Positions 43,439 to 52,639 are shown, counted from the first letter of the stretch. The stretch: 64,000 nucleotides of DNA from Actinomycetospora termitidis (GCF_030286555.1 NZ_JASVWF010000006.1:186001-250000), one strand, 5' to 3'. Numbers and translations are program-made. The notes: generated from the letters alone by a model not told the origin.

Positions 43439-45451
43439 TCACGTCGGCAGGTCGACGACCGCCATCGACGTCTTCGTCACGAGGACCGCGCGCCGCCCGT
43501 CCGGGGTCGGCTCCGCGAGCACGAGCCCGGCGAGCGGGACGCGGAACACGTTGTCGCCCGAGGCGACGTCGAGCACGGCCAGCTCGCCCACCGGCGGCGT
43601 GGCCGAGCTGTCCGCCTGCGCGACGACGAGGCGACGGCCCGCCCCCGTGGTCGTCAGACGAACTGGGGCGGTCACCGATGCCTCTGCGCGACGGGTCACC
43701 GACCGGGTCAGGGGGTCGACGAGATCGACCGCGCCCCCGTTGGGGTACGAGACCGAGACCGCGAACCTGCCGTCGGGAAGGGGAGCGATGTAGCGCGGTG
43801 CTCGCGCCGAGCGGATGGAGCTGACGGGGCCGCCCGCGACGGGCACGAGATCGACCGACCCACCGACGTCCCGTGGCCCCCCGGTGCACGCGACCGCGAC
43901 CGTGCGTCCGTCCGCCGACACCGCCAGCCCGCGCGGTTCGAGCGAGACCGACACCGTCCGGAGCACGCGACGGGCCGGCACGTCGATCTCGACCACCGTG
44001 TCCCCGAGTGCGTCGGAGGTCCCCGTCGAGGACACGAAGAGCGACCCGGCCGGCGTGAACACGAGGTCCCCCGGCTTCGTCGGCAGTCGGACGACGGAGA
44101 CGACGCCGCTGATGGTGTCGACCAGCGCGACCCCGCTCCCGGAGGCGTCGGACGCGGACCCGTTGAGCTGGACGGCGAGGACCCGCCCGTCCGGGCTCAG
44201 CTGCATGCGGCCCTGGCCGATACCGATGACGTAGTAGACCTTCGTGACCGCACCGGTGGCGAGATCGATGCGCCTGACGTCGTCGCTGTCGGCCTCCGAG
44301 AGGTACGCCTCCCTCCCGTCCGGGGTCGGGAGCACCCCGTTGCCGCTGCGCAGGGTCACCGGGAGCACCCGCGCCGTGCCGACGGGGACGGTACCGGGCG
44401 CCGCGGGGGCCGACCGGGAGGTCGGAGGCACCTCCTGGACCACGGCGAGCCCACCCGCGAGACCGACGACGACGATCGTCAGGAGCGCCAGGACGAGCCG
44501 CCATCGCCGCGGGCTCCGTGCGGCCGGTTCCCGGGGAGCCTCGCGGACGGACACAGCGGGGTCGCCGGACACGAGGGTGCTCGGCCCCGCCCCGGAGCCC
44601 GCCGGCACGGGCTCGCCCTCCCACGCGGCGGCTGCGGCCCGGGCGAGTTCCCCGGCGCTCGCGGGACGCCGGTCCGGGTCCTTCGCGAGTGCGCGCGCGA
44701 GGACGGGATCGAGGCGTGCGAGGTCGGGGCGGCGGGCGCCCAATTCGGGGACCGGCCCGAAGACGTGGGCGTGCATGGCGGCCGGGACGGACCCGGCGGC
44801 GACGGCGCGTCGGCCGCTCAGCACCTCGTAGAGCAGGCAGCCGAGGGCGTAGACGTCGGAGGCGCGGGTCGCGGTGCCCTCGGTGAACAGCTCCGGGGCC
44901 ATGTAGGCCAGCGTGCCCAGGACCTGGCCGGACTCGGTGAGCCGGGCACCGGAGGTCTCGTCGACCAGCCGGGCGATGCCGAAGTCGGTGAGGTAGCTGA
45001 ACGGCTGCGTCGCCCGGCCCGCGACGAGCACGTTGGCGGGCTTGACGTCGCGATGGACCATCGACCGGTCGTGGGCGGCGTCGAGGGCCTCGGCGACCTG
45101 GGCGAGGACCCGGAGCGCCCAGTCGGGCTCCACACCGTCGGGGTGCGCGGCGACGACGTCGGCGAGGCTCCCGCCGTCCACGAGGCGCATGTCGAGGAAC
45201 AGCCGTCCGTCGATCTCGCCCCAGTCGTGGATCGGGACGACGTGGGGGGAGTTCAGGACGGCGGTCAGCTGCGCCTCTCGACGGAAGCGTTCCTGGAAGT
45301 CGGGTCGTGACGTGAGGTCGGCGGCGAGCAGCTTGAGAGCGACCGAGCGGTCGCGACGCGTGTCGCGGGCCCGCCACACCTCGCCCATGCCGCCACGGCC
45401 CAGGAGGTCCAGGAGCTCGTAGTCGCCGAACCGACCGCCCTGGCCGCTCAC
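43439..45451 (-). CDS. PknB-type Ser/Thr protein kinase with extracellular YncE-like propeller
   Basis: The protein has 670 residues from GTG 45451 (GGGGGGGTGACGCG upstream). Kinase domain at about 8-275: LGRGGMGEV, Lys40 in VALKLL, HRDVKPAN at 133-140, DFG at 156-158, APELF. After a linker and one membrane helix (LVLALLTIVVVGLAGGLAVV) the outer part has repeated beta-propeller blades: MQLSPDGRVLAVQLNGSASD, GLAVSADGRTVAVACTGG, APLPDGRFAVSVSYPNGG. It is probably a sensor kinase. It lies 46 bases downstream of another kinase gene on the same strand, so the two may be co-transcribed. The longer open frame upstream to 45883 overlaps that kinase and is not real. Confidence 0.88.
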   Translation of the reverse strand: MSGQGGRFGDYELLDLLGRGGMGEVWRARDTRRDRSVALKLLAADLTSRPDFQERFRREAQLTAVLNSPHVVPIHDWGEIDGRLFLDMRLVDGGSLADVVAAHPDGVEPDWALRVLAQVAEALDAAHDRSMVHRDVKPANVLVAGRATQPFSYLTDFGIARLVDETSGARLTESGQVLGTLAYMAPELFTEGTATRASDVYALGCLLYEVLSGRRAVAAGSVPAAMHAHVFGPVPELGARRPDLARLDPVLARALAKDPDRRPASAGELARAAAAAWEGEPVPAGSGAGPSTLVSGDPAVSVREAPREPAARSPRRWRLVLALLTIVVVGLAGGLAVVQEVPPTSRSAPAAPGTVPVGTARVLPVTLRSGNGVLPTPDGREAYLSEADSDDVRRIDLATGAVTKVYYVIGIGQGRMQLSPDGRVLAVQLNGSASDASGSGVALVDTISGVVSVVRLPTKPGDLVFTPAGSLFVSSTGTSDALGDTVVEIDVPARRVLRTVSVSLEPRGLAVSADGRTVAVACTGGPRDVGGSVDLVPVAGGPVSSIRSARAPRYIAPLPDGRFAVSVSYPNGGAVDLVDPLTRSVTRRAEASVTAPVRLTTTGAGRRLVVAQADSSATPPVGELAVLDVASGDNVFRVPLAGLVLAEPTPDGRRAVLVTKTSMAVVDLPT

Positions 45452-45497
45452 CGCGTCACCCCCCCGGGGACGGGCACAGTAGAACATGGCCGGTCGA

Positions 45498-46817
45498 TCA
45501 GCAGGGGCGGATGCTCTCCGCCGGTCCCGGCCGGTCGGACGCCCGGGTCTCGACGTCGACCAGGGGCACGTGGACCGGGCCGGAGGGCAGGGAGTCCACG
45601 CGGACCCAGGTCGTGCTGACCTGGCCGGACCCGCCCTGCGTGACCTGTCCGGTCTCGGCGCAGACCAGCGGGTGGACCCCGTCCGGGATCGAGGTGACCG
45701 CTGCGCCCAGACTGGGTGCGGTCCGCGCCCGCGCCGGCCCGTCGACCTCGATGCTCGAGGCGAACCCCGGCCTGGTCTCCGGCTCCGACCCGCCCCGTGA
45801 CGCCGTCGTACCGCTCGAGGAGGCAATCGCGGTGGCCACCGATGCGGCCAGGACGACGACGCCGAGTCCGGCGGCGACGACACCCGGTCGGCGCCAGAAG
45901 GCCCGCGCGGGCAGGAGCGCCGTCGCCGCGGGGCGGGACTCGCCGTCGGGGGGACGCGGGGGCGGAGGGGTACGCCGCGGCGGCCGACCGAGAGCGCGAC
46001 GCGCGTCCTCGGCGAGGTCGCGCACCGAGTCGTAGCGGTCCTCGGGCCGTTTCGCCATGGCTCGGGCGACGACGTCGTCGAACCCGCGCACCCCGCGTTC
46101 CGAGAGCTGCGGCGGGGCCACGTTCACATGGTGGTACATCAGCGCCGACGTCGCGGTCAGGTCGAACGGCGGGCGCCCGGTCAGCGTTTCGACGAGGGTG
46201 CATCCGAGGGCGTAGACGTCGGCGCGGTGGTCGGGCGCGCGGTCCGCGAGCAGGAGCTCCGGCGCCATGTAGAGCATCGTCCCGATCGTGACGCCGGTGG
46301 CCGTCAGCGTGGGCCCCGCGCTGCCGTCGACGGCGCGGACGATGCCGAAGTCGACCAGGTAGGAGAAGTCCGACGAGCCCGCGAGTAGGACGTTGGACGG
46401 CTTGACGTCCCGGTGCACGAGCCCCTCGTCGTGGGCCTCGGCCAGGGCCTCCGCGACCTGGTCGATCACGGCGACCGCGCGGTCGGGCGGGAACCGACCC
46501 CGAGCGAGGTGGGCCGAGAGGTCCTGTCCCTCCACGTACCGCATGTCGAGGAACAACCGGCCTTCGATCTCGCCGAAGTCGTGGATCGGGATGACGTGCG
46601 GCGACCGCAGCCGCGCGGCGAGACGCGCCTCGCGGCGGAACCGCTCCTGGTACTCGGTCGCATCGGCGAGCTCGGCGTGCAGGCGTTTGACGGCCACGGT
46701 GCGACGGCGGTCGAGATCGAACGCCCGCCACACCTCGCCCATACCTCCGCGGCCGAGCAGGTCGTCGAGGCGGTACCGGCCGAAGCGGGGACGGTCCTGC
46801 TGTGCCTCGTCGACCAC
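45498..46817 (-). CDS. PknB-type Ser/Thr protein kinase with SH3b-like outer domain
   Basis: The protein has 439 residues from GTG 46817. Kinase domain at about 12-280: LGRGGMGEV, Lys44 in VAVKRL, HRDVKPSN at 135-142, DFG at 156-158, MAPELL; all catalytic residues are kept. A Pro-rich linker and one membrane helix (GVVAAGLGVVVLAASVATAI) precede an extracellular domain (about 350-425: ARARTAPSLGAAVTSIPDGV, LVCAETGQVTQGGSGQVSTT, WVRVD) that looks like a bacterial SH3 domain, a fold often used to bind peptidoglycan. It is the first of a two-kinase unit with 43439-45451. Confidence 0.86.
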   Translation of the reverse strand: MVDEAQQDRPRFGRYRLDDLLGRGGMGEVWRAFDLDRRRTVAVKRLHAELADATEYQERFRREARLAARLRSPHVIPIHDFGEIEGRLFLDMRYVEGQDLSAHLARGRFPPDRAVAVIDQVAEALAEAHDEGLVHRDVKPSNVLLAGSSDFSYLVDFGIVRAVDGSAGPTLTATGVTIGTMLYMAPELLLADRAPDHRADVYALGCTLVETLTGRPPFDLTATSALMYHHVNVAPPQLSERGVRGFDDVVARAMAKRPEDRYDSVRDLAEDARRALGRPPRRTPPPPRPPDGESRPAATALLPARAFWRRPGVVAAGLGVVVLAASVATAIASSSGTTASRGGSEPETRPGFASSIEVDGPARARTAPSLGAAVTSIPDGVHPLVCAETGQVTQGGSGQVSTTWVRVDSLPSGPVHVPLVDVETRASDRPGPAESIRPC

Positions 46818-46843
46818 GGGGGCACCTTACGGAGCCGGGCCCA

Positions 46844-46876
46844 CCCGTCGTCGGGAAGATCCTTCCTGACGACGGG
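46844..46876 (-). terminator. 15-bp hairpin after the ABM monooxygenase gene
   Basis: CCCGTCGTCGGGAAG pairs with CTTCCTGACGACGGG (one G-T pair) around an ATC loop, 20 bases past the stop at 46897 on the minus strand. The arm contains the same CCCGTCGTCGGGA as the hairpin at 3670-3698. Confidence 0.65.
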
Positions 46877-46896
46877 TCGAGCTCGCCGTGCGTCGG

Positions 46897-47190
46897 TCAG
46901 AGCTGCACGGGCACGAGCGGGTGGATCGCCGGCGGTGCGGCGAGGTGGCCGTCGGTCACGGAGAGGGCCTGGGCGATGTGCGGCGTCTGCAGGTGCGCGT
47001 CGAGGTCCGACTGCTCGCGCCACTGTTCGACCGTGACGAAGACGGTGCCGTCCGCACCGGAACGGTTGAGTTCGTAGGACAGACAGCCCTCCTCGGCCCG
47101 GGTCGCCGTCACGAGCTCCTCGAGTGCCTTCCCGACGAGCTCCTCCGAGCCCGGCTTGGCGGTGATCAGGGCGACGACCTGCAGCGACAT
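46897..47190 (-). CDS. ABM-domain monooxygenase (putative quinol monooxygenase, YgiN-like)
   Basis: The protein has 97 residues from ATG 47190. SLQVVALITAKPGSEELVGK, then EEGCLSYELNRSGADGTVFV and TVEQWREQSDLDAHLQTPHI, is the standard antibiotic-biosynthesis-monooxygenase fold (dimeric ferredoxin-like barrel) with the conserved EGCLSYEL and HxxTPH segments. Members oxidise quinols or act as small cofactor-free oxygenases. It is divergent from the SRPBCC gene at 47291, with a 100-base gap. Confidence 0.85.
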   Translation of the reverse strand: MSLQVVALITAKPGSEELVGKALEELVTATRAEEGCLSYELNRSGADGTVFVTVEQWREQSDLDAHLQTPHIAQALSVTDGHLAAPPAIHPLVPVQL

Positions 47191-47290
47191 CGAAGGACTC
47201 CCGGGTTCGGAGGTAGGCGATCCGGCGGGGCGCAACCGTAACCCGTGCGACGTCGCTGCGGCAGGCGCCGTCGTCGGGAAGGGTGGGGTC

Positions 47291-47725
47291 ATGGACCGGG
47301 TCGTGTCAGTCGAGGTCGTCACCGACGTGTCGCCGGACGCACTGTTCGCCCTGGTCGCGGATCCGGCTCGCCAGCCGGAGTGGGACGGCAACGACAACCT
47401 CGCCCACGCGGCCGAGGGGCAGCGCGTCCACGGCGTCGGGGACCTCTTCACCACGACCCTGACCATGGGTGCCGACCGCGAGAACCACGTCGTCGAGTTC
47501 GTCGAGGGCCGGCTGATCGCGTGGCGGCCGAGCGAGCCGGGCCGGCCGGAGCCCGGTCACCTGTGGCGCTGGGAGTTCGAGGTCCTCGACGACGGCCGCA
47601 CGCGCATCCGGCACACCTACGACTGGAGCGCGCTCACCGACGAGTCCCGCCACGAGCGGGCCCGGAACACGACGTCCGAGAAGCTGCGCGCCTCGGTCGA
47701 GCGGCTCGTCGCCTTGGCCTCGTGA
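47291..47725 (+). CDS. SRPBCC (polyketide cyclase/dehydrase-like) protein
   Basis: The protein has 144 residues from ATG 47291. VSVEVVTDVSPDALFALVAD, then PARQPEWDGNDNLAHAAEGQ and HVVEFVEGRLIAWRPSEP and LWRWEFEVLDDGRTRIRHTY, is the helix-grip START/SRPBCC fold with the usual PxxxFxxxxDPxxxPxWd opening. These small proteins bind hydrophobic ligands; some are cyclases. No specific ligand can be inferred. Confidence 0.78.
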   Translation: MDRVVSVEVVTDVSPDALFALVADPARQPEWDGNDNLAHAAEGQRVHGVGDLFTTTLTMGADRENHVVEFVEGRLIAWRPSEPGRPEPGHLWRWEFEVLDDGRTRIRHTYDWSALTDESRHERARNTTSEKLRASVERLVALAS

Positions 47726-47791
47726 CGGGACGACGCGCCACAGAGTTACCCGTCGGCGGGTCCGGAGCCGATCGGGCCGCGCGACCTGCGC

Positions 47792-48571
47792 TCAGGGGAC
47801 CCTCGCGAGGACTCGCTCCGCCGCGGTCCGGAGCGCGGCGACGTGGTCGCGCTCGATCGCCGCACTCCACCGTGCCTCGGGCGCGGCGACGCTCAGTCCG
47901 CCGAGCAGGCCGTGGGCGGGATGTCCGATCGCCACCCCGACGGACGAGACACCGGACTCCACCTCGCCCCGGTTGCGCCCGGACCCCCGGGAACGGACCC
48001 GCCGCAGTTCGGCGAGGAGCGCGTCGACGTCGGTGACGGCTCGCGAGGTGCCGGCGGCCGGGATCCCGTCGGGATAGAGCGCGCGGACGGCCTCGTCGTC
48101 GTGGGTCGCGAGCATGGCCTTGCCGATGCTGGTCGCGTGGGCGGGGCGGGTCTGGCCGGCGCGGCTGGCCACGCGCAGCGTCGACGCGCTCTCGATCACG
48201 TCGAGGTAGCGGACGTCGGTGCCGACCAGTTCGCCGAGGTGCACGGTCTCCCCGGTCTCCGCGGCCAGCGCGACGAGGACGGGACGCACGACCTCGACGA
48301 GGTCGAACGACGGCTCGGCCGCCCGGCCCAGGTCGGCGAACGCCGGGCCGGGCCGGTACTTCCGCGACACCGGGTCCTGCACCGCGAACCCGCGGTACAC
48401 GAGCATCGCGAGCAGGCGGTGGGCCGTCGACTGACCGACCCCGAGGTGGGCGCGGACCTCGGCGAGGGCGACCTCGCGGCGGTCGGCCAGCTGGCGCAGC
48501 AGCGTCAGCGTGCGATCCACCGACTCCAGCGGGTACCGCGGGGCCGCCCCGTCGTCGGGCCCGGTCTGCAC
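47792..48571 (-). CDS. IclR-family transcriptional regulator
   Basis: The protein has 259 residues from GTG 48571. An N-terminal winged helix (YPLESVDRTLTLLRQLADRR, VRAHLGVGQSTAHRLLAMLV) and a C-terminal effector-binding GAF-like domain (LAAETGETVHLGELVGTDVR, HATSIGKAMLATHDDEAVRA, SVGVAIGHPAHGLLGGLSVA) define IclR. It is one of two IclR genes in tandem (40 bases apart). They probably regulate the aromatic/organic-compound catabolic genes downstream and divergent from 49359. Confidence 0.88.
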   Translation of the reverse strand: MQTGPDDGAAPRYPLESVDRTLTLLRQLADRREVALAEVRAHLGVGQSTAHRLLAMLVYRGFAVQDPVSRKYRPGPAFADLGRAAEPSFDLVEVVRPVLVALAAETGETVHLGELVGTDVRYLDVIESASTLRVASRAGQTRPAHATSIGKAMLATHDDEAVRALYPDGIPAAGTSRAVTDVDALLAELRRVRSRGSGRNRGEVESGVSSVGVAIGHPAHGLLGGLSVAAPEARWSAAIERDHVAALRTAAERVLARVP

Positions 48572-48612
48572 GGCCTCATCAACCCCCGTCGCTGCGCTCG
48601 CCCTCGCCGAGG

Positions 48613-49359
48613 CTATCCGACCTGGTCGGAGCGCCTGAGGTCCGCGGCGATCCGCTCGGCCGTGACGGTGAGCTGACGGACCCACTCGCCGAGCCGTCGC
48701 CGGTCGTGGCGGACGGTGGGCATCGCGAGGGAGATCGCCGTGGCCGGCGAGCCGGGCGGACGGTCGACCACGCAGCCGATCGCGGTCACGCCGGTCTCGG
48801 TGCGCTGGTTGTTCACCGCGAACCCCTGCCGGCGGATCCGTGCCAGATCGCGCAGCAGGGCCTCGACGTCCACCTCGCTCTCCTCGTACAGCGCGCGGAC
48901 CTCGTCGGGGTCCCGCGCGGCGAGGGCCGCCCGTCCACCCGACGCGAGGTGGGCGGGCAGGGTGCGGCCCTCCCGGTCGCCGACCCGCAGCGTCTGGTCG
49001 CACTCCACGGTCGCGGCGAAGCGGGCCTCGTCCGCCACGACCACCACCAGGTTGCTGGTCTCACCGGTGCGGGCGGTCAGCCCCTCGAGGTGCGGCAGGG
49101 CGACCCCGCGGAGGACGGCGGCCGGCTCGGACGGCGTGGACCGCCGCAGGACCGGCCCGGCGACGTACCGGCGGTCCGGCTGCTGCTCGGCGAAGTCCCG
49201 GTACACGAGCATCGCGAGCAACCGGTGCGCCGTGGACCGCGCGACCTCGAGCCGCTCGGCCGCGTCGGTGACCCGCAACGGCCCCTCCTGCTGCAGCAGG
49301 AGCGCGAGGCGCAGCGCATGGTCCACGGACTCGATCCCGTAGCCCGGCTTGTTCTTCAC
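48613..49359 (-). CDS. IclR-family transcriptional regulator (second copy)
   Basis: The protein has 248 residues if started at GTG 49359. GYGIESVDHALRLALLLQQE, then VTDAAERLEVARSTAHRLLA, is the winged helix; the effector domain follows (LTARTGETSNLVVVVADEAR, HLASGGRAALAARDPDEVRA, TGVTAIGCVVDRPPGSPATA). The start is uncertain because no ribosome site precedes it, so a leaderless transcript or a different start is possible. Divergent from the MHS transporter gene at 49438, with a 78-base spacer where its operator probably lies. Shares the helix sequence STAHRLLAMLVYR with its neighbour, so the two arose by duplication or share a target. Confidence 0.85.
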   Translation of the reverse strand: MKNKPGYGIESVDHALRLALLLQQEGPLRVTDAAERLEVARSTAHRLLAMLVYRDFAEQQPDRRYVAGPVLRRSTPSEPAAVLRGVALPHLEGLTARTGETSNLVVVVADEARFAATVECDQTLRVGDREGRTLPAHLASGGRAALAARDPDEVRALYEESEVDVEALLRDLARIRRQGFAVNNQRTETGVTAIGCVVDRPPGSPATAISLAMPTVRHDRRRLGEWVRQLTVTAERIAADLRRSDQVG

Positions 49360-49437
49360 ATCAGAACTGTAGCTGTCGGTGAGAGGAACGGTCGTACCGT
49401 CGATCCGGCTTCCCTCCCGATGACGCAGGAGACCCCG

Positions 49438-50745
49438 ATGACGAGTCAGCCGGCCGTCCGCCCCCCGTCCACTCTCGATGCCGCCGCCGGCCGGACGCGG
49501 TCGACCGTCCTCGGCACGCTCGGCAACGTCATGGAGTGGTACGACTTCACCGTCTACGGCTTCCTCGCCGCCGCGATCGGGGCCGCCTTCTTCCCGGGCG
49601 ACGACCCGGTCGCCGCGCTGCTGGCCTCGTTCGCGGTCTTCGCGGTCGGCTTCGTCGCCCGCCCGATCGGGGCTCTCGTCCTCGGCCCGGTCTCGGACCG
49701 GCGCGGACGGCGTTTCGTCATGCTGCTCTCGATGCTGCTGATGGCGGCGGGATCGCTGGTGATCGGGCTCGCCCCGACCTACGCGAGCATCGGGGCGCTC
49801 GCCCCCGCCCTGATCCTCGTCGGGCGGCTGCTGCAGGGCTTCTCCGCCGGCGGCGAGTTCGGCAGCGCCGCGGTCTTCCTCACCGAGTGGGCGAGCCGCG
49901 GGCGCCGCGGCTTCTTCGGCAGCTTCCACCAGGTCGGCACCTACGGCGGGCTGCTGCTGGGCATCCTCGTGGTGTCCGTGCTGACCTCGGCCGTCGGCAC
50001 CGCCGCCGTCCAGGCGTGGGCATGGCGGATCCCGTTCCTGCTCGGCGCGCTGCTCGCGGTCGTCGTGCTGGTGCTCCGGCGCACGGTGGGGGAGACGCCG
50101 GAGTTCGTCGACCTGGAGCGGTCCCGCGAGACCGAGACCGGGAACGACGTGCCGACCGGCCCGCCGGTCGGCGCCGGCCGCGGCTTCGTCCTGGCGCTCG
50201 GCGTCGTGGCGCTCTGGGCGGTCACCTCCTTCGTCACGATCAACTACATGCCGACCTTCGCGACGACGTTCGCGAAGGTCCCCGCGACCCCTGCCCTGTG
50301 GGCCACCGCGATCGGATGCCTGCTCGCCGTGGCGCTCATCCCGGTCTTCGGGCACCAGTCCGACCGCATCGGGCGGCGCCCGCTGATCGTCGGAGCGGCC
50401 GTGGCCTTCATCGTGGTCCCGGTCCCGCTGTTCGCGTTCCTGGTCGCCGTCCCGTCGTTCGGCACGCTCGTGCTCGTCCAGGTCGTCTTCGCGATCCCGA
50501 CGAGCATGATCGCGGGCGCGGGCACCGCGACGATCAGCGAGCTGTTCGACACCCGCCGCCGCGGTGCCCTCGTCTCGATCGCCTCGGCGATCTCGGTCGC
50601 CGCGTTCGGCGGCGCGGGCGGCTACGTCGCGACGCTGCTGGTGCGCTCCACCGGACTGCCGATCTCGCCGGCGTTCTACGTCATGGCCGCCGCGGTGATC
50701 ACGCTGGTCGCGGGCCTCGCCCTGCCGCGGGCGGCGCACCGGTGA
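49438..50745 (+). CDS. MFS transporter, metabolite:H+ symporter (MHS/ProP-like)
   Basis: The protein has 435 residues from ATG 49438, with AGGAG 7 bases upstream; ATG 49420 is a weaker choice. LGTLGNVMEWYDFTVYGFLA opens the MHS family, followed by the GxxxDRxGRR loop (VSDRRGRRFVMLL), LLQGFSAGGEFGSAAVFLTE (helix 4-5) and a second copy of the loop (HQSDRIGRRPLIV). Twelve membrane segments can be counted. These symporters import small carboxylic acids such as citrate, shikimate or aromatic acids. Translationally coupled to the SDR gene (GTGA). Probably imports the substrate of the catabolic cluster. Confidence 0.88.
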   Translation: MTSQPAVRPPSTLDAAAGRTRSTVLGTLGNVMEWYDFTVYGFLAAAIGAAFFPGDDPVAALLASFAVFAVGFVARPIGALVLGPVSDRRGRRFVMLLSMLLMAAGSLVIGLAPTYASIGALAPALILVGRLLQGFSAGGEFGSAAVFLTEWASRGRRGFFGSFHQVGTYGGLLLGILVVSVLTSAVGTAAVQAWAWRIPFLLGALLAVVVLVLRRTVGETPEFVDLERSRETETGNDVPTGPPVGAGRGFVLALGVVALWAVTSFVTINYMPTFATTFAKVPATPALWATAIGCLLAVALIPVFGHQSDRIGRRPLIVGAAVAFIVVPVPLFAFLVAVPSFGTLVLVQVVFAIPTSMIAGAGTATISELFDTRRRGALVSIASAISVAAFGGAGGYVATLLVRSTGLPISPAFYVMAAAVITLVAGLALPRAAHR

Positions 50746-51446
50746 GCGTCGGCTCCGTGCTGGTCACGGGCGGTACCGGGTCCCTCGGTGCCGCCCTGTG
50801 CGTGCGCTTCCGCCGGGACGGACATGTCGTCGTCGCGGCCGATCGCTCCGGTGGGAAGGCCGCGCCCGAGGGCGTGCACCACGCGCCCCTCGACGTGACG
50901 GACTCCGCGAGCGTCGAGGCGTGCCTGGACGCGGTCGCGGCGCTGGGCCGCCTGACGACGGTGGTCCTCGCCCACGGGGTGATGGTGCCGGTGCCCGGTC
51001 GCGAGGCCGCCGGGGAGGCGATGGAGCGCACGCTCGAGGTGAACCTGGCGGGCGCCGCGCGCGTCGCCGCGCTGGCCGCCGACCGGATGACCTCGGGCAG
51101 CATCGTGCTGCTGAGCAGTCACGCGTCGCGCTTCGGGCGCATGCCCGGCGCCGCGGTGTACTCGGCGAGCAAGGCCGGGGTGGAGGCGCTGGCCCGGGGT
51201 CTGGCGTGCGAGTACGCCCCGCGGCTGCGGGTCAACGCGGTCGGTGTCGGGTTCGTGGAGACGCCGATGCGCGGGGCGGGGCGCGACGCTCGCCGGGCCG
51301 CCGGGAACCTCCTCGAGCAGGTACCGCTGGGCCGGCTCGCGACCCACGACGACGTCGTGGAGGCCGTGTCCTTCCTGGCCTCGGACCGGGCGGCCTACAT
51401 CACGGGGACCACGCTGATGGTCGACGGCGGGGTCACGGCCCGCTGA
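50742..51446 (+). CDS. Short-chain dehydrogenase/reductase
   Basis: The protein has 234 residues from GTG 50742, overlapping the transporter stop. NAD(P) motif VLVTGGTGSLGAALCVRF (TGGxGxLG), LDVTDS, the catalytic Ser in IVLLSSHASRFG, YxxxK in AVYSASKAGVEAL, and the ending ITGTTLMVDGGVTAR are all classic SDR features. Asp at the end of the second strand (VVAADRSG) suggests NAD(H) rather than NADP(H). It probably oxidises or reduces a hydroxyl of the imported compound. Confidence 0.88.
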   Translation: MSVGSVLVTGGTGSLGAALCVRFRRDGHVVVAADRSGGKAAPEGVHHAPLDVTDSASVEACLDAVAALGRLTTVVLAHGVMVPVPGREAAGEAMERTLEVNLAGAARVAALAADRMTSGSIVLLSSHASRFGRMPGAAVYSASKAGVEALARGLACEYAPRLRVNAVGVGFVETPMRGAGRDARRAAGNLLEQVPLGRLATHDDVVEAVSFLASDRAAYITGTTLMVDGGVTAR

Positions 51447-51459
51447 CCCCGGACACGCG

Positions 51460-51493
51460 GGAGCGGGGCCACCGGGATCGGTGGCCCCGCTCC
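51460..51493. terminator. Perfect 14-bp hairpin between convergent catabolic operons
   Basis: GGAGCGGGGCCACC and GGTGGCCCCGCTCC pair fully around a 6-base loop (GGGATC). It sits 13 bases past the SDR stop and 9 bases from the LLM stop, so it probably works in both directions. Confidence 0.75.
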
Positions 51494-51502
51494 GTCGTGC
51501 CG

Positions 51503-52639
51503 TCACCAGGGGCGGTCGCCGGGCTCGGGGTGCGCCCGCACCCCGGCGTCGTCGAGCAGGTCGAGCACCCGGCGGAACCCGCGGAGCTCCTCGGGGCTCC
51601 ACAGCGGGAAGTTGACCAGGATGTTCCGGACGTCCTGCCCGGTCAGCCGGACGAGTCGCTCCGCGACCTGCTCCGGGGTGCCGACCAGCTGCAGCATCGC
51701 CTCACCGCTGCCGAGGGCGTGGACGGCCTTGTCCTCGCCGAGCTTGTCGAACATCGTGCGCGCGGACTCGATCGAGCCGAGGATGTCGCCCGCGATCTCC
51801 CAGGCCGCCTCGTGGTTGAGCGACTCGAGGAGGCGCGCGTACTCCTCCTCGGCCTCGCCCTCGTGCTCGCGCACCAGGGCGATCGCGAACGGGGTCACCG
51901 AGACGTCCCGGCCGGTGTCGGCCGTCAGCCCGGCCAGCCGCTCCCCGACGCCGCGCAGGGCGTCGTCGTCCTTGGCGAGGGTGACCAGCTCGTCGCACCA
52001 CCGGGCCGCGAAGGCCGTGCCCGCGGCCGAGGCACCCGCGCTGACCAGGTGCGGGCGCGGGTCGCTCGCCGGCCGTGGGGCCTTGATCCGGCCCTTGGCC
52101 CGGTAGTACCGGCCGTCGTGGTCGATCGGCTCGTGCTCGGTCCACAGCCGCTGGACGACGTCGACGAACTCGGCCGCCATGGCGTAGCGCTCGTCGTGCT
52201 CGACGAACTCCTCGCCGAACAGGGCGGCCTCGGCGTCGGAGAACCCGGTGACGACGTTCCAGCCCCAGCGGCCCGAGCTGAACGCGTCCAGCGTCGCGCC
52301 CATCCGCGCCACGTGCGCGGGCTTGTGGTGGGTGGTGTGGAAGGTGGAGGTCACGCCGATCCGCTCGGTCACCGCGAAGATGCCCATCGCGAGCAGCGGG
52401 GCGTGGTAGGCGGGCGACTGGTGGCCCGCGAGCTCGGCGGCGCGCTGGTGGCCCGACCAGTTGTCGGCGATGAACAACGAGTCGAACCCCACCTCCTCGG
52501 CGGTCCGGGCGAGCTCGAGGAGGTTCTCCCGGTTGAGCCGGGGCGTGCGCCGGGCGGCCTCGTCGGACCAGACGTGGTTCGTCTGCCCGGCGGGGAAGAA
52601 GTAGCCGACCGAGAGCCGGTCGGCGTCGGTACGTGCCAT
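51503..52639 (-). CDS. LLM-class flavin-dependent monooxygenase 1
   Basis: The protein has 378 residues. VGYFFPAGQTNHVWSDEAAR, VGFDSLFIADNWSGHQRAAE, SGRWGWNVVTGFSDAEAALF and YRAKGRIKAPRPASDPRPHL mark the luciferase-like TIM barrel in the RutA/SfnG/nitrilotriacetate-monooxygenase branch (NVVTGxxDxEAxxFG), which uses reduced FMN supplied by a partner reductase. It is a close paralogue of the protein at 55966-57123, which shares most motifs. It is the last gene of the minus-strand catabolic operon. The nitroreductase-like flavoprotein at 63319 could provide reduced flavin, but that is speculation. Confidence 0.85.
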   Translation of the reverse strand: MARTDADRLSVGYFFPAGQTNHVWSDEAARRTPRLNRENLLELARTAEEVGFDSLFIADNWSGHQRAAELAGHQSPAYHAPLLAMGIFAVTERIGVTSTFHTTHHKPAHVARMGATLDAFSSGRWGWNVVTGFSDAEAALFGEEFVEHDERYAMAAEFVDVVQRLWTEHEPIDHDGRYYRAKGRIKAPRPASDPRPHLVSAGASAAGTAFAARWCDELVTLAKDDDALRGVGERLAGLTADTGRDVSVTPFAIALVREHEGEAEEEYARLLESLNHEAAWEIAGDILGSIESARTMFDKLGEDKAVHALGSGEAMLQLVGTPEQVAERLVRLTGQDVRNILVNFPLWSPEELRGFRRVLDLLDDAGVRAHPEPGDRPW

